Positions 1-7,556 of a stretch of 25,184 nucleotides of DNA are shown here, piece by piece. The notes under the pieces were generated by a model. That model made no database searches and was not told the DNA's origin. It worked only from the letters and a program-made list of their open reading frames with translations. Every line of letters starts with the position of its first letter. Within the stretch, counting starts at the first letter, position 1. Both the position numbers and the translations under genes were made by a program. Source of the stretch: JBCCGR01 sp039029195 (GTDB lineage: Bacteria > Pseudomonadota > Alphaproteobacteria > Rhizobiales > Rhizobiaceae); NCBI GenBank assembly GCA_039029195.1, contig JBCCGR010000061.1, positions 1 to 25,184 of the forward strand. Direction: 5' to 3'.

Positions 1-237
1 GCAGGCGTCATGCTTGCCTTTCTGCTGGGCAGCCCCATGGACATCAAACCGCTGTTTGTTTCAAAGGCCAACACGGCAATTCAGATATTCCTGATTTCTG
101 TCGTGATGGGCGCGTTGGCCTTCACGCTCCAGATTGATGGTCTCGTGGTTGTTCTGGTCTATTGCACGGGCGCTCTGACGGTGCTTTCCGCGTTCGCTTA
201 CCTGCAACAGTGGACCCGGCACGTGGCTGAGGGTTAG
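1..237 (+). CDS. CDP-alcohol phosphatidyltransferase family protein, C-terminal part
   Basis: The open frame runs from the first base of the window to a TAG at 235-237 with no upstream stop, so the gene begins outside the window; the ATG at 10 is only an internal methionine. The visible 78 residues include a short segment MDIKPLFVSKANTAIQIF followed by two hydrophobic helices. This resembles the C-terminal end of CDP-alcohol phosphatidyltransferases (PgsA-like enzymes, which move a phosphatidyl group from CDP-diacylglycerol to an alcohol). The catalytic DG..AR...G..D motif lies upstream and cannot be seen, so the substrate cannot be named. It lies 52 bp before an AI-2E-family gene on the same strand and may be co-transcribed with it. 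Confidence 0.7.
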   Translation, partial: AGVMLAFLLGSPMDIKPLFVSKANTAIQIFLISVVMGALAFTLQIDGLVVVLVYCTGALTVLSAFAYLQQWTRHVAEG

Positions 238-289
238 GTTACGCTGGATTCGTCAGCAGAAGCGGTCAGACCTGAGAGGGAGCACGCAG

Positions 290-1483
290 GTGAGTGACAA
301 TCAGGACAAATCGGACGCGAGCGGTGCGAATTCTCCGGACAAGCAAGCCTTGTCGGTCCCTCGAAGTGATCTCGATCAGCTTGTTCATGATGAGGTTGAA
401 CTCCAGGCTTCCCAATTTGCCGCGGCGGCCCGCCGCCAGATTCGCTTCTGGCTGCTTACGGCCGTTGTGTTCCTTGCCTTCATGTGGATTTTCCGCGGCA
501 TCATGCTGCCCTTCATTGCGGGCATGGCGCTTGCCTATTTTCTTGATCCAGTTGCCGACTGGTTCGAGAGACGGGGTGCCAGCCGAATGGTTGCCACCAG
601 CCTGATCCTTTGCCTGTTTCTGGTGATCTTCGTTCTGGCTTTGATGATCGTCATCCCGATATTGGCCCAACAACTCGATAACTTTATCGGCGAACTGCCG
701 AACTACATCGGCAGTCTCCAGGCCATGCTCACCGCGACCGAGAGCGAATGGCTGCGGCGCCTGATCGGGGAGGGCGCCCGTACGCTTCAGGACAATCTCA
801 ATGAAATCATGAGGGAGGCGGCGACGTGGCTCTCGGCTCTTTTGCGAGGAGTTTGGAACTCGGGCAAGGCACTGCTCGACATCGTGTCGCTCTTTGTCAT
901 CACCCCGGTGGTCGCCTTCTATCTGCTCTACGACTGGGATCGGATGATCGAGAATGTGGACAACCTGCTGCCGCGCGATCACAAGGCGGATATCCGCGAA
1001 ATTGCGTCCGATATCGACAAGGCGCTCGCCGGATTTGTTCGCGGGCAGGGATCGCTGTGCCTCATTCTTGGCCTGTTTTATGCGGTTGGGCTTTCGCTCG
1101 CTGGCCTGAATTTCGGTCTTCTGATCGGCCTCTTTGCCGGATTTGTGAGCTTCATTCCCTATGTGGGATCTCTGCTTGGACTGGTGCTTTCAGTCGGCGT
1201 CGCGCTGGTTCAGTTCTGGCCGGACTACATCATGGTGGGAGTGATCGTCGCCATCTTCGCAGCCGGGCAGTTTCTGGAAGGAAACATCCTGCAACCCAAA
1301 CTCGTCGGCGAAAGTGTCGGACTTCATCCCGTCTGGCTGATGTTCGCACTGATGGCATTCGGCTCGCTGCTCGGGTTTACGGGCATGTTGATTGCCGTTC
1401 CAGCGGCGGCGGCGGTTGGAGTGCTTGTGCGATTTGCGCTGCGGCGCTATCTGGCGAGCGCGCTCTATCGAGGGCATCAATAG
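290..1483 (+). CDS. AI-2E family transporter (PerM/UPF0118 type)
   Basis: A 397-residue polytopic inner-membrane protein. A cytoplasmic N-terminus of about 50 polar residues is followed by hydrophobic helices at about residues 53-80, 98-125 and 195-225, and a C-terminal bundle from about residue 250 to 390 with the family-typical stretches FIPYVGSLLGLVLSV and EGNILQPKLVGESVGLHPVW. Family members have been linked to autoinducer-2 export or to Na+/H+ exchange, but most are uncharacterised, so no substrate is assigned. The start is GTG at 290, with a purine-rich GAGAGGGA about 8 bp upstream. Length is normal for the family (350-400). It follows a phosphatidyltransferase gene and precedes an SDR gene by 41 bp. 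In related genomes this pair is often followed by the replication regulator hdaA; that is from memory and not shown here. Confidence 0.9.
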   Translation: MSDNQDKSDASGANSPDKQALSVPRSDLDQLVHDEVELQASQFAAAARRQIRFWLLTAVVFLAFMWIFRGIMLPFIAGMALAYFLDPVADWFERRGASRMVATSLILCLFLVIFVLALMIVIPILAQQLDNFIGELPNYIGSLQAMLTATESEWLRRLIGEGARTLQDNLNEIMREAATWLSALLRGVWNSGKALLDIVSLFVITPVVAFYLLYDWDRMIENVDNLLPRDHKADIREIASDIDKALAGFVRGQGSLCLILGLFYAVGLSLAGLNFGLLIGLFAGFVSFIPYVGSLLGLVLSVGVALVQFWPDYIMVGVIVAIFAAGQFLEGNILQPKLVGESVGLHPVWLMFALMAFGSLLGFTGMLIAVPAAAAVGVLVRFALRRYLASALYRGHQ

Positions 1484-1524
1484 CCTTCCCACGATCCCAT
1501 AATTCGAAACAGAAAGTCACTGCG

Positions 1525-2289
1525 TTGAAGATCCCCACCACTCCTTCATTCCGTCTTGATGGCAAACGCGCGCTGGTCACCGGCGGGTCGAGCGGCATTG
1601 GTCTCGGCTGTGCTGCGGCACTGGCTCAGGCCGGTGCTCATGTGGTGGTCGCGGCAAGACGCGTGGATCAGCTCAACGATACAGTTGACGCCTTAACCGC
1701 GAATGGAGGCAGCGCTGAAGCCCTGCACATGGACCTTGCGGACATCGGTTCAATCACCGACGCGATGCGGTCGCAGGAAACGTTCGATGTGGTCGTGAAT
1801 TCCGCCGGCCTGGCCAAGCACTCCGCAGCGCTTGAAATCGAGCCCGAGGCTTATCAGACCGTGATGGATGTCAACGTGCGCGGCGCTCTGTTTGTTTCGA
1901 TCGGCGCGGCGAAGGCAATGGTCGCCGCGGGAAAACCGGGTTCCATCATTCACATATCCTCGCAGATGGGACACGTTGGCGGCATTGATCGCGCGGTCTA
2001 TTGCGCCTCGAAACATGCCATTGAGGGCATGGTCAAATCGTTGGCCATTGAGTGGGCACCCCACAAGATTAGGGTCAACACGCTATGCCCGACCTTCATT
2101 CGCACACCACTTGCCGAACAGACACTTGCAATCCCCGAGCGCCGCAAATGGATCGAGGAGAAGATCAAGCTTGGCCGGGTGGGCGAAATCGAAGACGTGA
2201 TGGGTGGCGTTCTCTATCTCGCAAGCGATGCTTCATCACTCGTCACCGGCACCTCGATCCTCATCGATGGAGGCTGGACGGCGGGCTGA
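1525..2289 (+). CDS. SDR family NAD(P)-dependent oxidoreductase
   Basis: A classical short-chain dehydrogenase/reductase of 254 residues, the usual size. Visible motifs are the Rossmann glycine motif TGGSSGIG (residues 19-26), NSAG (92-95), the structural Asn117, the catalytic Ser145 or Ser146, and YCASK with Tyr159 and Lys163. Arginines 45-46 after the second beta strand favour NADP(H) over NADH; this is inference. The C-terminal DGGW motif is also typical. Start choice: the frame is open far upstream, but that part lies inside the AI-2E gene in another frame. The first plausible start after that gene's stop is TTG at 1525, which places the TGxxxGxG motif at the expected distance. The substrate cannot be predicted from sequence; the fold resembles 3-oxoacyl-ACP reductases and sugar-alcohol dehydrogenases. 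It converges on the sterol-desaturase gene with only 4 bp between stop codons. Confidence 0.88.
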   Translation: MKIPTTPSFRLDGKRALVTGGSSGIGLGCAAALAQAGAHVVVAARRVDQLNDTVDALTANGGSAEALHMDLADIGSITDAMRSQETFDVVVNSAGLAKHSAALEIEPEAYQTVMDVNVRGALFVSIGAAKAMVAAGKPGSIIHISSQMGHVGGIDRAVYCASKHAIEGMVKSLAIEWAPHKIRVNTLCPTFIRTPLAEQTLAIPERRKWIEEKIKLGRVGEIEDVMGGVLYLASDASSLVTGTSILIDGGWTAG

Positions 2290-2293
2290 TTTT

Positions 2294-3301
2294 TCAGACC
2301 TTCTGCCCCTCATACATTTTTCGCCGCCTGTCTTTGGTTGACTGTGTCCCCTCGCTGGTCCCGTCATGGAACGTGCCGAACCAGCGATCCCACGGCATTT
2401 CCTGATTGCCGTAGTTGCACTCATAATAGCGATGGTGAAGCTGGTGGTAGAATGTGCCCAGCGCCAGTCTGCGCTTGTCCTTGATCAGCAGCTCTTCGTA
2501 GCCGGTGTGGGTCATGGCCGCACCCGGACCCTGATAAATCACGTGGAAGTAGAGGTGGATCGGATGGCTCGGCACGATCCAGTGGATGCACAACGTGGAC
2601 AGATAGAGGAAATGCTCGACCGGATGCATTGAAAGGCCGGACCAGGGTCCGATGTTCACATTGCGGTGGTGCAGGGAATGAAAGTGCCAATAGAGAAAGG
2701 GCACGTGCAGCAGCCGGTGCACCCAGTAAAAGTGAAACGCTGACCAGATCGGCAACAGAACCAGCGCCAATACAAACCAGACCGGACTTTCAGCAAATGT
2801 GATGGTCGGGATGTAGCCATTCGCCATCAACCACATGGTCAACACCTGAAAGCCGGTCAGTTGCACAACGCCACTGCCAAGTGACCAGAACATGTTGTCG
2901 CGAACCTGATTGGAAAAATTCCAAAGCCGGTTGTTTTTGGCCTGATCGCGATGGTCAAACTTGAGCCGTTTGCCTTGCCCGCGACGGACATAGAAATACC
3001 AGTGCAGCCCGCCTGCGATGAAGAGCATCAAGCCGATATTGATCGCCCAGATCTGAAGTATCCAGCCAATGGCAAATACCTTGGTGCTTTCCAGATCAGG
3101 ATAGGCAAAAACCCAAAGAGCGATGGCAACAACGACCATACCGACCCGCTCGCTCAGGGTGAGCCAGTTTTTCAAAACCCAATTTGCGAGAAAGGATGGT
3201 CTTGGTGGCCACTGAAAGATCGACGGATTGACGATCGGGGTCTCAGGCAAATAATTCCATTCACGGCTGGATCGTTCTTCGGTGCCGGTCTCAACGGTCA
3301 T
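2294..3301 (-). CDS. sterol desaturase / fatty acid hydroxylase family protein
   Basis: A 335-residue membrane protein of the fatty-acid hydroxylase superfamily, whose members use a di-iron centre held by eight or more histidines to hydroxylate or desaturate lipids. The histidine clusters are all visible: HRLLH (195-199), HSLHH (208-212) and HQLHH (286-290), with further histidines at HPVEH and HTGYEE between them. Hydrophobic helices lie at about residues 45-85, 125-150 and 155-185. The open frame extends to an ATG at 3334, but the internal ATG at 3301 is preferred because AGGGTGG sits 6 bp upstream and the upstream ATG has no ribosome site. The substrate is unknown; bacterial relatives act on sterol-like, carotenoid or fatty acyl lipids. 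About 135 bp separate it from the Hsp70 gene upstream on the same strand. Confidence 0.85.
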   Translation of the reverse strand: MTVETGTEERSSREWNYLPETPIVNPSIFQWPPRPSFLANWVLKNWLTLSERVGMVVVAIALWVFAYPDLESTKVFAIGWILQIWAINIGLMLFIAGGLHWYFYVRRGQGKRLKFDHRDQAKNNRLWNFSNQVRDNMFWSLGSGVVQLTGFQVLTMWLMANGYIPTITFAESPVWFVLALVLLPIWSAFHFYWVHRLLHVPFLYWHFHSLHHRNVNIGPWSGLSMHPVEHFLYLSTLCIHWIVPSHPIHLYFHVIYQGPGAAMTHTGYEELLIKDKRRLALGTFYHQLHHRYYECNYGNQEMPWDRWFGTFHDGTSEGTQSTKDRRRKMYEGQKV

Positions 3302-3437
3302 TTTGAACCACCCTGCGCAAGCCTGTCGTGACATTCAGGAAATCACGGGCGCTCGCCATTTTCTGAACGTTGGGGCGACATGGATTTTCGATTTTCGGAC
3401 CTGATTGAGCGGCTTGCGTCCGTTCGGCAAGGCGCGC

Positions 3438-4679
3438 TCAGTGCGCTGTGGCTAGTGCGAGACCATCAACGACCGCGGTGAAGGCTTCCGAGCGAACCAC
3501 GCTGGCCTCAGGGCAAACAGAGGTCGCCCCATCCACCACAAATCGCATCAGGCTTGAGCCGCCCACGAGCACGACCTGTTGGATTTTATCCGGCGTTGTG
3601 CCTGCCGCTGCAATGGTTTCACGCATGGCGTCACCAAGAGCTGAGCGGCTGTCATCCAAAGCGCTCTCCAGTCCCTCGGGTTCAACGGGCTGTGCAAGGC
3701 CGCTCTCAACGTAACCCAATTCAAGCTGGTTGGTGCAGTTGGTTTCATTGACACTGATTTTTGCCCGCTCAACGGCGAATGCCAGCTCGTGCCCGAGTTC
3801 CAGCTCCAACACGGTGCCCAGACGGGCAATCTTTCCCGGTTCCACTGCCTGCCGCACCATTTCAGCGACCATACGTCGGTTCTCGGCGGTGTAGAGAAAC
3901 GGGATTTGCGACCAGGTTGCGAGATCAACGAAAGGACCGCGCTGCACCGGCACCAGCCCGCCACCCATGGGACGGCGCAACTGACCACCAAGCCCCAAAG
4001 CGGGCATCGCATGGGTGAGGGACACGCTGTAGTCGAAGTCAGTGCCGCCAAGCCGGATGCCATGATTGGCGAGCACATCCGGTCGACCAGACTGATGGCG
4101 ATAGACCGTAAAGTCGGACGTGCCGCCGCCAATATCGACAATCAGCCCAAGTCCGTTATGCCCCCCGGCATGGTGGCTGGCGACCGCTGCGGCCTCCGGT
4201 TCGACCAGAAAACGAACCTCTTCGAACCCCGCGGCGTGATAGCAAGCGCGAAGATCGTCCTCAGCACGCTGGTCGCGCTCCTGATCCAGCGAATGAAACC
4301 GAACCGGACGTCCGGAGAGCACTTTGGTGTAGCGTGTGCCGGTTTCCGCTTCGCAGCGTTCACGAATGGCAATCAGGAATTCGGCGACGATGTCCCCGAT
4401 CGTGCGAAACTTACCCATGATCGGGCGTTTTTCATGGAAAAGGGCCGAGCCGAGAACGCTTTTCAACGCCCGCATGTAGCGACCGTCCTCGCGTTCGATC
4501 AGAGCTTTCGTGGCGGCTTCCCCAATGAGCATCTCTGCGCCATCGGGAGGAAAAAAGACGGCTGTGGGGAGGGTATCAGCGCCATGTTCGATTGCGATAC
4601 GGCGTACCTCACCAGCAGACAAAATCGCAGCGGCAGAATTCGACGTGCCGAAGTCGATCGCGAGCGTGTCGGAAGACAT
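3438..4679 (-). CDS. Hsp70 family protein, ATPase domain only (YegD-like)
   Basis: A 413-residue protein consisting almost wholly of an actin-like Hsp70 ATPase domain. Visible nucleotide-binding motifs are IDFGTSNS near residue 8 (phosphate 1), VDIGGGTSDFTV in the middle (phosphate 2) and VVLVGGSS near residue 372 (adenosine), with the linking VEPEAAAVA segment characteristic of Hsp70s. The roughly 200-residue beta-sandwich substrate-binding domain and C-terminal lid of DnaK are absent; the protein ends about 40 residues after the adenosine motif. This matches the YegD group of Hsp70-like proteins, whose cellular role is not established. No dnaJ or grpE lies nearby. The ATG at 4679 has only a weak ribosome site. 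It is unlikely to be a truncated dnaK because the ATPase domain is complete and the frame ends cleanly. Confidence 0.85.
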   Translation of the reverse strand: MSSDTLAIDFGTSNSAAAILSAGEVRRIAIEHGADTLPTAVFFPPDGAEMLIGEAATKALIEREDGRYMRALKSVLGSALFHEKRPIMGKFRTIGDIVAEFLIAIRERCEAETGTRYTKVLSGRPVRFHSLDQERDQRAEDDLRACYHAAGFEEVRFLVEPEAAAVASHHAGGHNGLGLIVDIGGGTSDFTVYRHQSGRPDVLANHGIRLGGTDFDYSVSLTHAMPALGLGGQLRRPMGGGLVPVQRGPFVDLATWSQIPFLYTAENRRMVAEMVRQAVEPGKIARLGTVLELELGHELAFAVERAKISVNETNCTNQLELGYVESGLAQPVEPEGLESALDDSRSALGDAMRETIAAAGTTPDKIQQVVLVGGSSLMRFVVDGATSVCPEASVVRSEAFTAVVDGLALATAH

Positions 4680-4881
4680 GAGAATGACCAGTTTTGGAAG
4701 GGCCGCGTGGGTAGCCCGTGGCGGAGGTCATTGCAAGTGGCTTTTGGACAGATTTTGCGAGTTTTTTCAGGCTTTGTGCTTTTTAGCACAGGTGTTGTTT
4801 CAAACACCTCTCAGTTGTCACGCTCGGGCCGCTTGAGAGAGTGCGAATGAATAGCTCATGATAAAAACGAAACCTTTCCAT

Positions 4882-5044
4882 CGTCATCCCGGGCTTGGCC
4901 CGGGATCCAAGTGCGGTCGTTCCAAGAGCAATGCGAGTTGATTTTCCCATCAGTGGCAAGACAAGGTTGCTGCGACTTCCGAAACACCCACCTCCATCTC
5001 TCCCGAAGCAATGCACCTGGACCCTGACCTTCGTCAGGGTGACG
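4882..5044. repeat. REP/BIME-like composite palindromic repeat
   Basis: Two hairpins face each other about 115 bp apart. The left one, 4886-4906, has a 9-bp perfect stem ATCCCGGGC/GCCCGGGAT around TTG. The right one, 5021-5040, has an 8-bp perfect stem ACCCTGAC/GTCAGGGT around CTTC. The outer ends are inverted repeats with one mismatch in eight (CGTCATCC at 4882-4889 against CGTCACCC read from 5044 backwards), and the inner flanks GGATCCA and TGGACCC are also inverted with one mismatch. This layout of paired, inverted REP-type units matches dispersed intergenic repeats widespread in alphaproteobacteria. Copy number elsewhere in the genome cannot be seen here. Confidence 0.72.
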
Positions 5045-5099
5045 GAGGCTGGCTCTGACCGGCGGGCAGAACCGAGGCCCACCTTTAGGCGATACAATC

Positions 5100-5129
5100 A
5101 AAAAAGCCGGGATGGTTTCCCACCCCGGC
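5100..5129 (-). terminator. Rho-independent terminator of hppA
   Basis: Read on the minus strand, a 10-bp stem GCCGGGGTGG / CCATCCCGGC (one G-U pair) closes a GAAA tetraloop and is followed at once by six T residues. It lies about 85 bp after the hppA stop codon. The stem strength, stable tetraloop and T tract together make this a confident intrinsic terminator. Confidence 0.9.
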
Positions 5130-5213
5130 CTTGGAATTTGTTCGACCCAACAATCTTTGTCAGATCAATTCAGAACGCACACGGAGCTGCGCTCCCCCCA
5201 AGATCTGAACGAA

Positions 5214-7352
5214 TTAGTGAGCAAGAACCGCCAGCAGCAGCAGTGCCACAATGTTGGTGATCTTGATCATCGGGTTCACGGCTGGGCCGGCAGTATCCTT
5301 GTAAGGATCGCCAACGGTGTCGCCGGTCACGGAAGCCTTGTGAGCCTCACCACCCTTTTCATGCTTTACACCATCCTTGTCGACGAAACCGTCTTCGAAG
5401 GATTTCTTGGCGTTGTCCCAGGCGCCGCCACCAGCGGTCATGGAGACAGCGACGTAGAAGCCGGTGACAATCACACCGAGAAGCATTGCGCCAAGTGCTG
5501 CGAAGGCAGATGCCGGTCCGGCAACCCAGTTGATCAGCACGAACACCACGATTGGTGAAAGCACTGGCAGCAGGGACGGAATGATCATTTCCTTGATTGC
5601 CGACCGGGTCAGCATGTCCACGGCACGGGCATAGTCAGGCTTGGATGTGCCTTCCATGATGCCTGGATCAGCCTTGAACTGACGGCGGACCTCTTCAACA
5701 ACCGAACCACCCGCGCGGCCAACGGCTGTCATGGACATGCCGCCGAACAGGTATGGCAGCAGACCGCCGAACAGCAGACCGGCAACCACATACGGGTCGG
5801 AAAGGTTGAACAGCGTCTCGACCTGCAGTCCGTGGAAGATTTCGCCTTCCTTCGCATTGGCTGCGAAGAATTTGAGGTCTTCCGTATAGGCTGCAAACAG
5901 AACCAGAGCACCCAGACCGGCAGAACCGATAGCATAGCCCTTGGTCACCGCTTTCGTGGTGTTGCCAACAGCGTCGAGCGCGTCAGTTGTGTTGCGCACT
6001 TCGCTTGGCAGTTCTGACATTTCGGCGATACCACCAGCATTGTCAGTCACAGGGCCGAAGGCGTCGAGTGCCACAACAAAACCGGCAAGTGCCAGCATGG
6101 CCGTCACTGTGATCGCGATACCAAACAGACCGGCAAGGCTGTAGGTTACCAGAATGCCGAGGATGATGATGATCGCAGGAAGCGCACAGGCTTCAAGTGA
6201 GACCGCAAGGCCCTGGATCACGTTGGTGCCGTGACCGGTCACAGATGCCTGGGAGATCGAGCGAACCGGGCGATAGTCAACGCCGGTGTAGTATTCGGTC
6301 ACCCAGATGATCAGGCCGGTTACGATCAGGCCGATGATCATGCACCAGAAGAGCGCGCCACCGGTGAAGGCAACACCAGTGCTTGTCTTGAACTCGGTCG
6401 CACCACCGATCCAGCCATACATCAGGCCGGCAAAGGCAACTGCCGAAAGCACCGCACAGGCAATGAAGCCCTTGTAGAGCGCACCCATGATGGAGTTGTT
6501 GGCGCCGAGCTTCACGAAGAACGTGCCGATGATCGAGGTGATCACGCACACGCCGCCGATGACGAGCGGCAGGAGCATCAGGAGAGAGGCCTGTTCGCCG
6601 GTGAAGAAGATGGACGCCAGAACCATGGTGGCAACAACGGTCACCGCATAGGTTTCGAAAAGGTCAGCCGCCATGCCCGCACAGTCACCAACATTGTCGC
6701 CGACATTGTCGGCGATGGTGGCTGGGTTGCGTGGATCGTCTTCCGGGATACCGGCTTCAACCTTACCAACTAGGTCGCCACCAACGTCAGCACCCTTGGT
6801 GAAGATGCCGCCGCCGAGACGAGCAAAAATCGAAATCAGCGAAGCGCCGAAGCCCAAAGCAACAAGTCCGTCGATTACGACACGGTCGGTGTTGGCAAGG
6901 CCCATTGGTCCGGTGAGGATCCAGTAATAGATGGACACAGCAAGCAGGGCGAGACCAGCAACCAGAAGGCCGGTGATTGCACCTGATTTAAAGGCAATCT
7001 CAAGTCCGGCACCAAGGCTCTGGCTCGAAGCCTGAGCGGTACGGACGTTCGCACGAACAGAAACTAGCATGCCGATGAAGCCAGCCGCGCCGGACAGAAC
7101 AGCACCAATGGCGAAACCGAACGCTGCCGTTGCGCCGAGAAGAGCCCAGGCCACAACGAAAACCACAACGCCAACGATGGAGATGGTCATATATTGGCGG
7201 GACAGGTAGGCTTGAGCGCCCTCCTGAATGGCGCTTGCAATTTCCTGCATGCGCTTGTTGCCAGCATCGGCGCTCATCACCGACTGGCTGGCCCAGATAG
7301 CGTAGACAATCGAAAGCGCACCGCAAACGATTGCGAGATAAAGAGGTGTCAT
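5214..7352 (-). CDS. hppA: membrane-bound H+-translocating pyrophosphatase
   Basis: An integral inner-membrane pump of 712 residues, the normal size, which hydrolyses pyrophosphate and moves protons across the membrane. The protein is hydrophobic throughout, consistent with the 15-17 helices known for the family. The substrate-binding signature begins at Asp189 with DVGGDLVGKVEAG, followed by EDDPRNPATIADNVGDNVGD, which supplies the Mg-PPi ligands. The GNTTKA motif places a lysine at residue 467, where K+-dependent enzymes carry alanine, so this should be the K+-independent type (family knowledge). The start is taken at ATG 7352 rather than the in-frame upstream start at 7397, because MTPLYLAIVCG begins the first helix as in homologues and purine-rich AGGGAATGAGGAA precedes it. 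It ends in a strong terminator and stands alone on the minus strand. Confidence 0.97.
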   Translation of the reverse strand: MTPLYLAIVCGALSIVYAIWASQSVMSADAGNKRMQEIASAIQEGAQAYLSRQYMTISIVGVVVFVVAWALLGATAAFGFAIGAVLSGAAGFIGMLVSVRANVRTAQASSQSLGAGLEIAFKSGAITGLLVAGLALLAVSIYYWILTGPMGLANTDRVVIDGLVALGFGASLISIFARLGGGIFTKGADVGGDLVGKVEAGIPEDDPRNPATIADNVGDNVGDCAGMAADLFETYAVTVVATMVLASIFFTGEQASLLMLLPLVIGGVCVITSIIGTFFVKLGANNSIMGALYKGFIACAVLSAVAFAGLMYGWIGGATEFKTSTGVAFTGGALFWCMIIGLIVTGLIIWVTEYYTGVDYRPVRSISQASVTGHGTNVIQGLAVSLEACALPAIIIILGILVTYSLAGLFGIAITVTAMLALAGFVVALDAFGPVTDNAGGIAEMSELPSEVRNTTDALDAVGNTTKAVTKGYAIGSAGLGALVLFAAYTEDLKFFAANAKEGEIFHGLQVETLFNLSDPYVVAGLLFGGLLPYLFGGMSMTAVGRAGGSVVEEVRRQFKADPGIMEGTSKPDYARAVDMLTRSAIKEMIIPSLLPVLSPIVVFVLINWVAGPASAFAALGAMLLGVIVTGFYVAVSMTAGGGAWDNAKKSFEDGFVDKDGVKHEKGGEAHKASVTGDTVGDPYKDTAGPAVNPMIKITNIVALLLLAVLAH

Positions 7353-7474
7353 TTCCTCATTCCCTGTTGGTTGAGTCCCCCCAAGTCCGGAACGCATTCA
7401 CTCAAAGACTTGCGAACGAAGGACGAGTACAGAAAAGCGGTCCGAGCTTCGGCAGCCCGGACGTTTCGGCGCGG

Positions 7475-7502
7475 AACCTATCCAAGCATTTGTCGGCGTC
7501 AA
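7475..7502 (-). promoter_or_regulatory. candidate sigma-70 promoter of hppA
   Basis: On the minus strand TTGACG (7502-7497) is separated by 16 bp from TAGGTT (7480-7475), about 120 bp upstream of the hppA start. The -35 matches five of six consensus bases, while the -10 is weak. It is the best pair seen in the 204-bp gap between hppA and the MFS gene. Confidence 0.4.
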
Positions 7503-7556
7503 GCACTCATTGTTGAAAACAGGCCGAAATTAGCCAAAAGACGCAAAGTTTGGTCC

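Larger units (their letters stand above)
4680..5213. other. 534-bp intergenic region between the Hsp70 gene and hppA
   Basis: This stretch contains no convincing coding sequence. It holds a composite palindromic repeat at 4882-5044 and the hppA terminator at 5100-5129, both listed separately. The remaining part, 4680-4881, lies upstream of the Hsp70 gene and should contain its promoter, but no good -35/-10 pair was recognised. Several short open frames cross the repeat in different frames and read like the usual translation artefacts of such repeats. Confidence 0.7.

Noticed and set aside
266..982. 238-residue open frame on the minus strand
   Set aside because: It is antisense to the AI-2E gene and rich in His, Gln and Arg without any recognisable feature.
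826..1524. N-terminal extension of the SDR frame by more than 200 residues
   Set aside because: It lies inside the AI-2E gene in another frame and has the Arg/Ser/Cys-rich composition of a shadow frame; the SDR domain starts after it.
3789..4850. 353-residue open frame on the plus strand
   Set aside because: It is antisense to the Hsp70 gene, whose motifs are unmistakable; the translation shows no domain, membrane or signal features and has no credible ribosome site.
4783..5260. Small open frames across the Hsp70-hppA gap
   Set aside because: They translate the REP-like repeat and the terminator region; phrases such as GQARDDD and RHPDEGQGPG are typical artefacts of such repeats.
6231..6773. 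180-residue hydrophilic open frame on the plus strand
   Set aside because: It is antisense to the conserved catalytic part of hppA.
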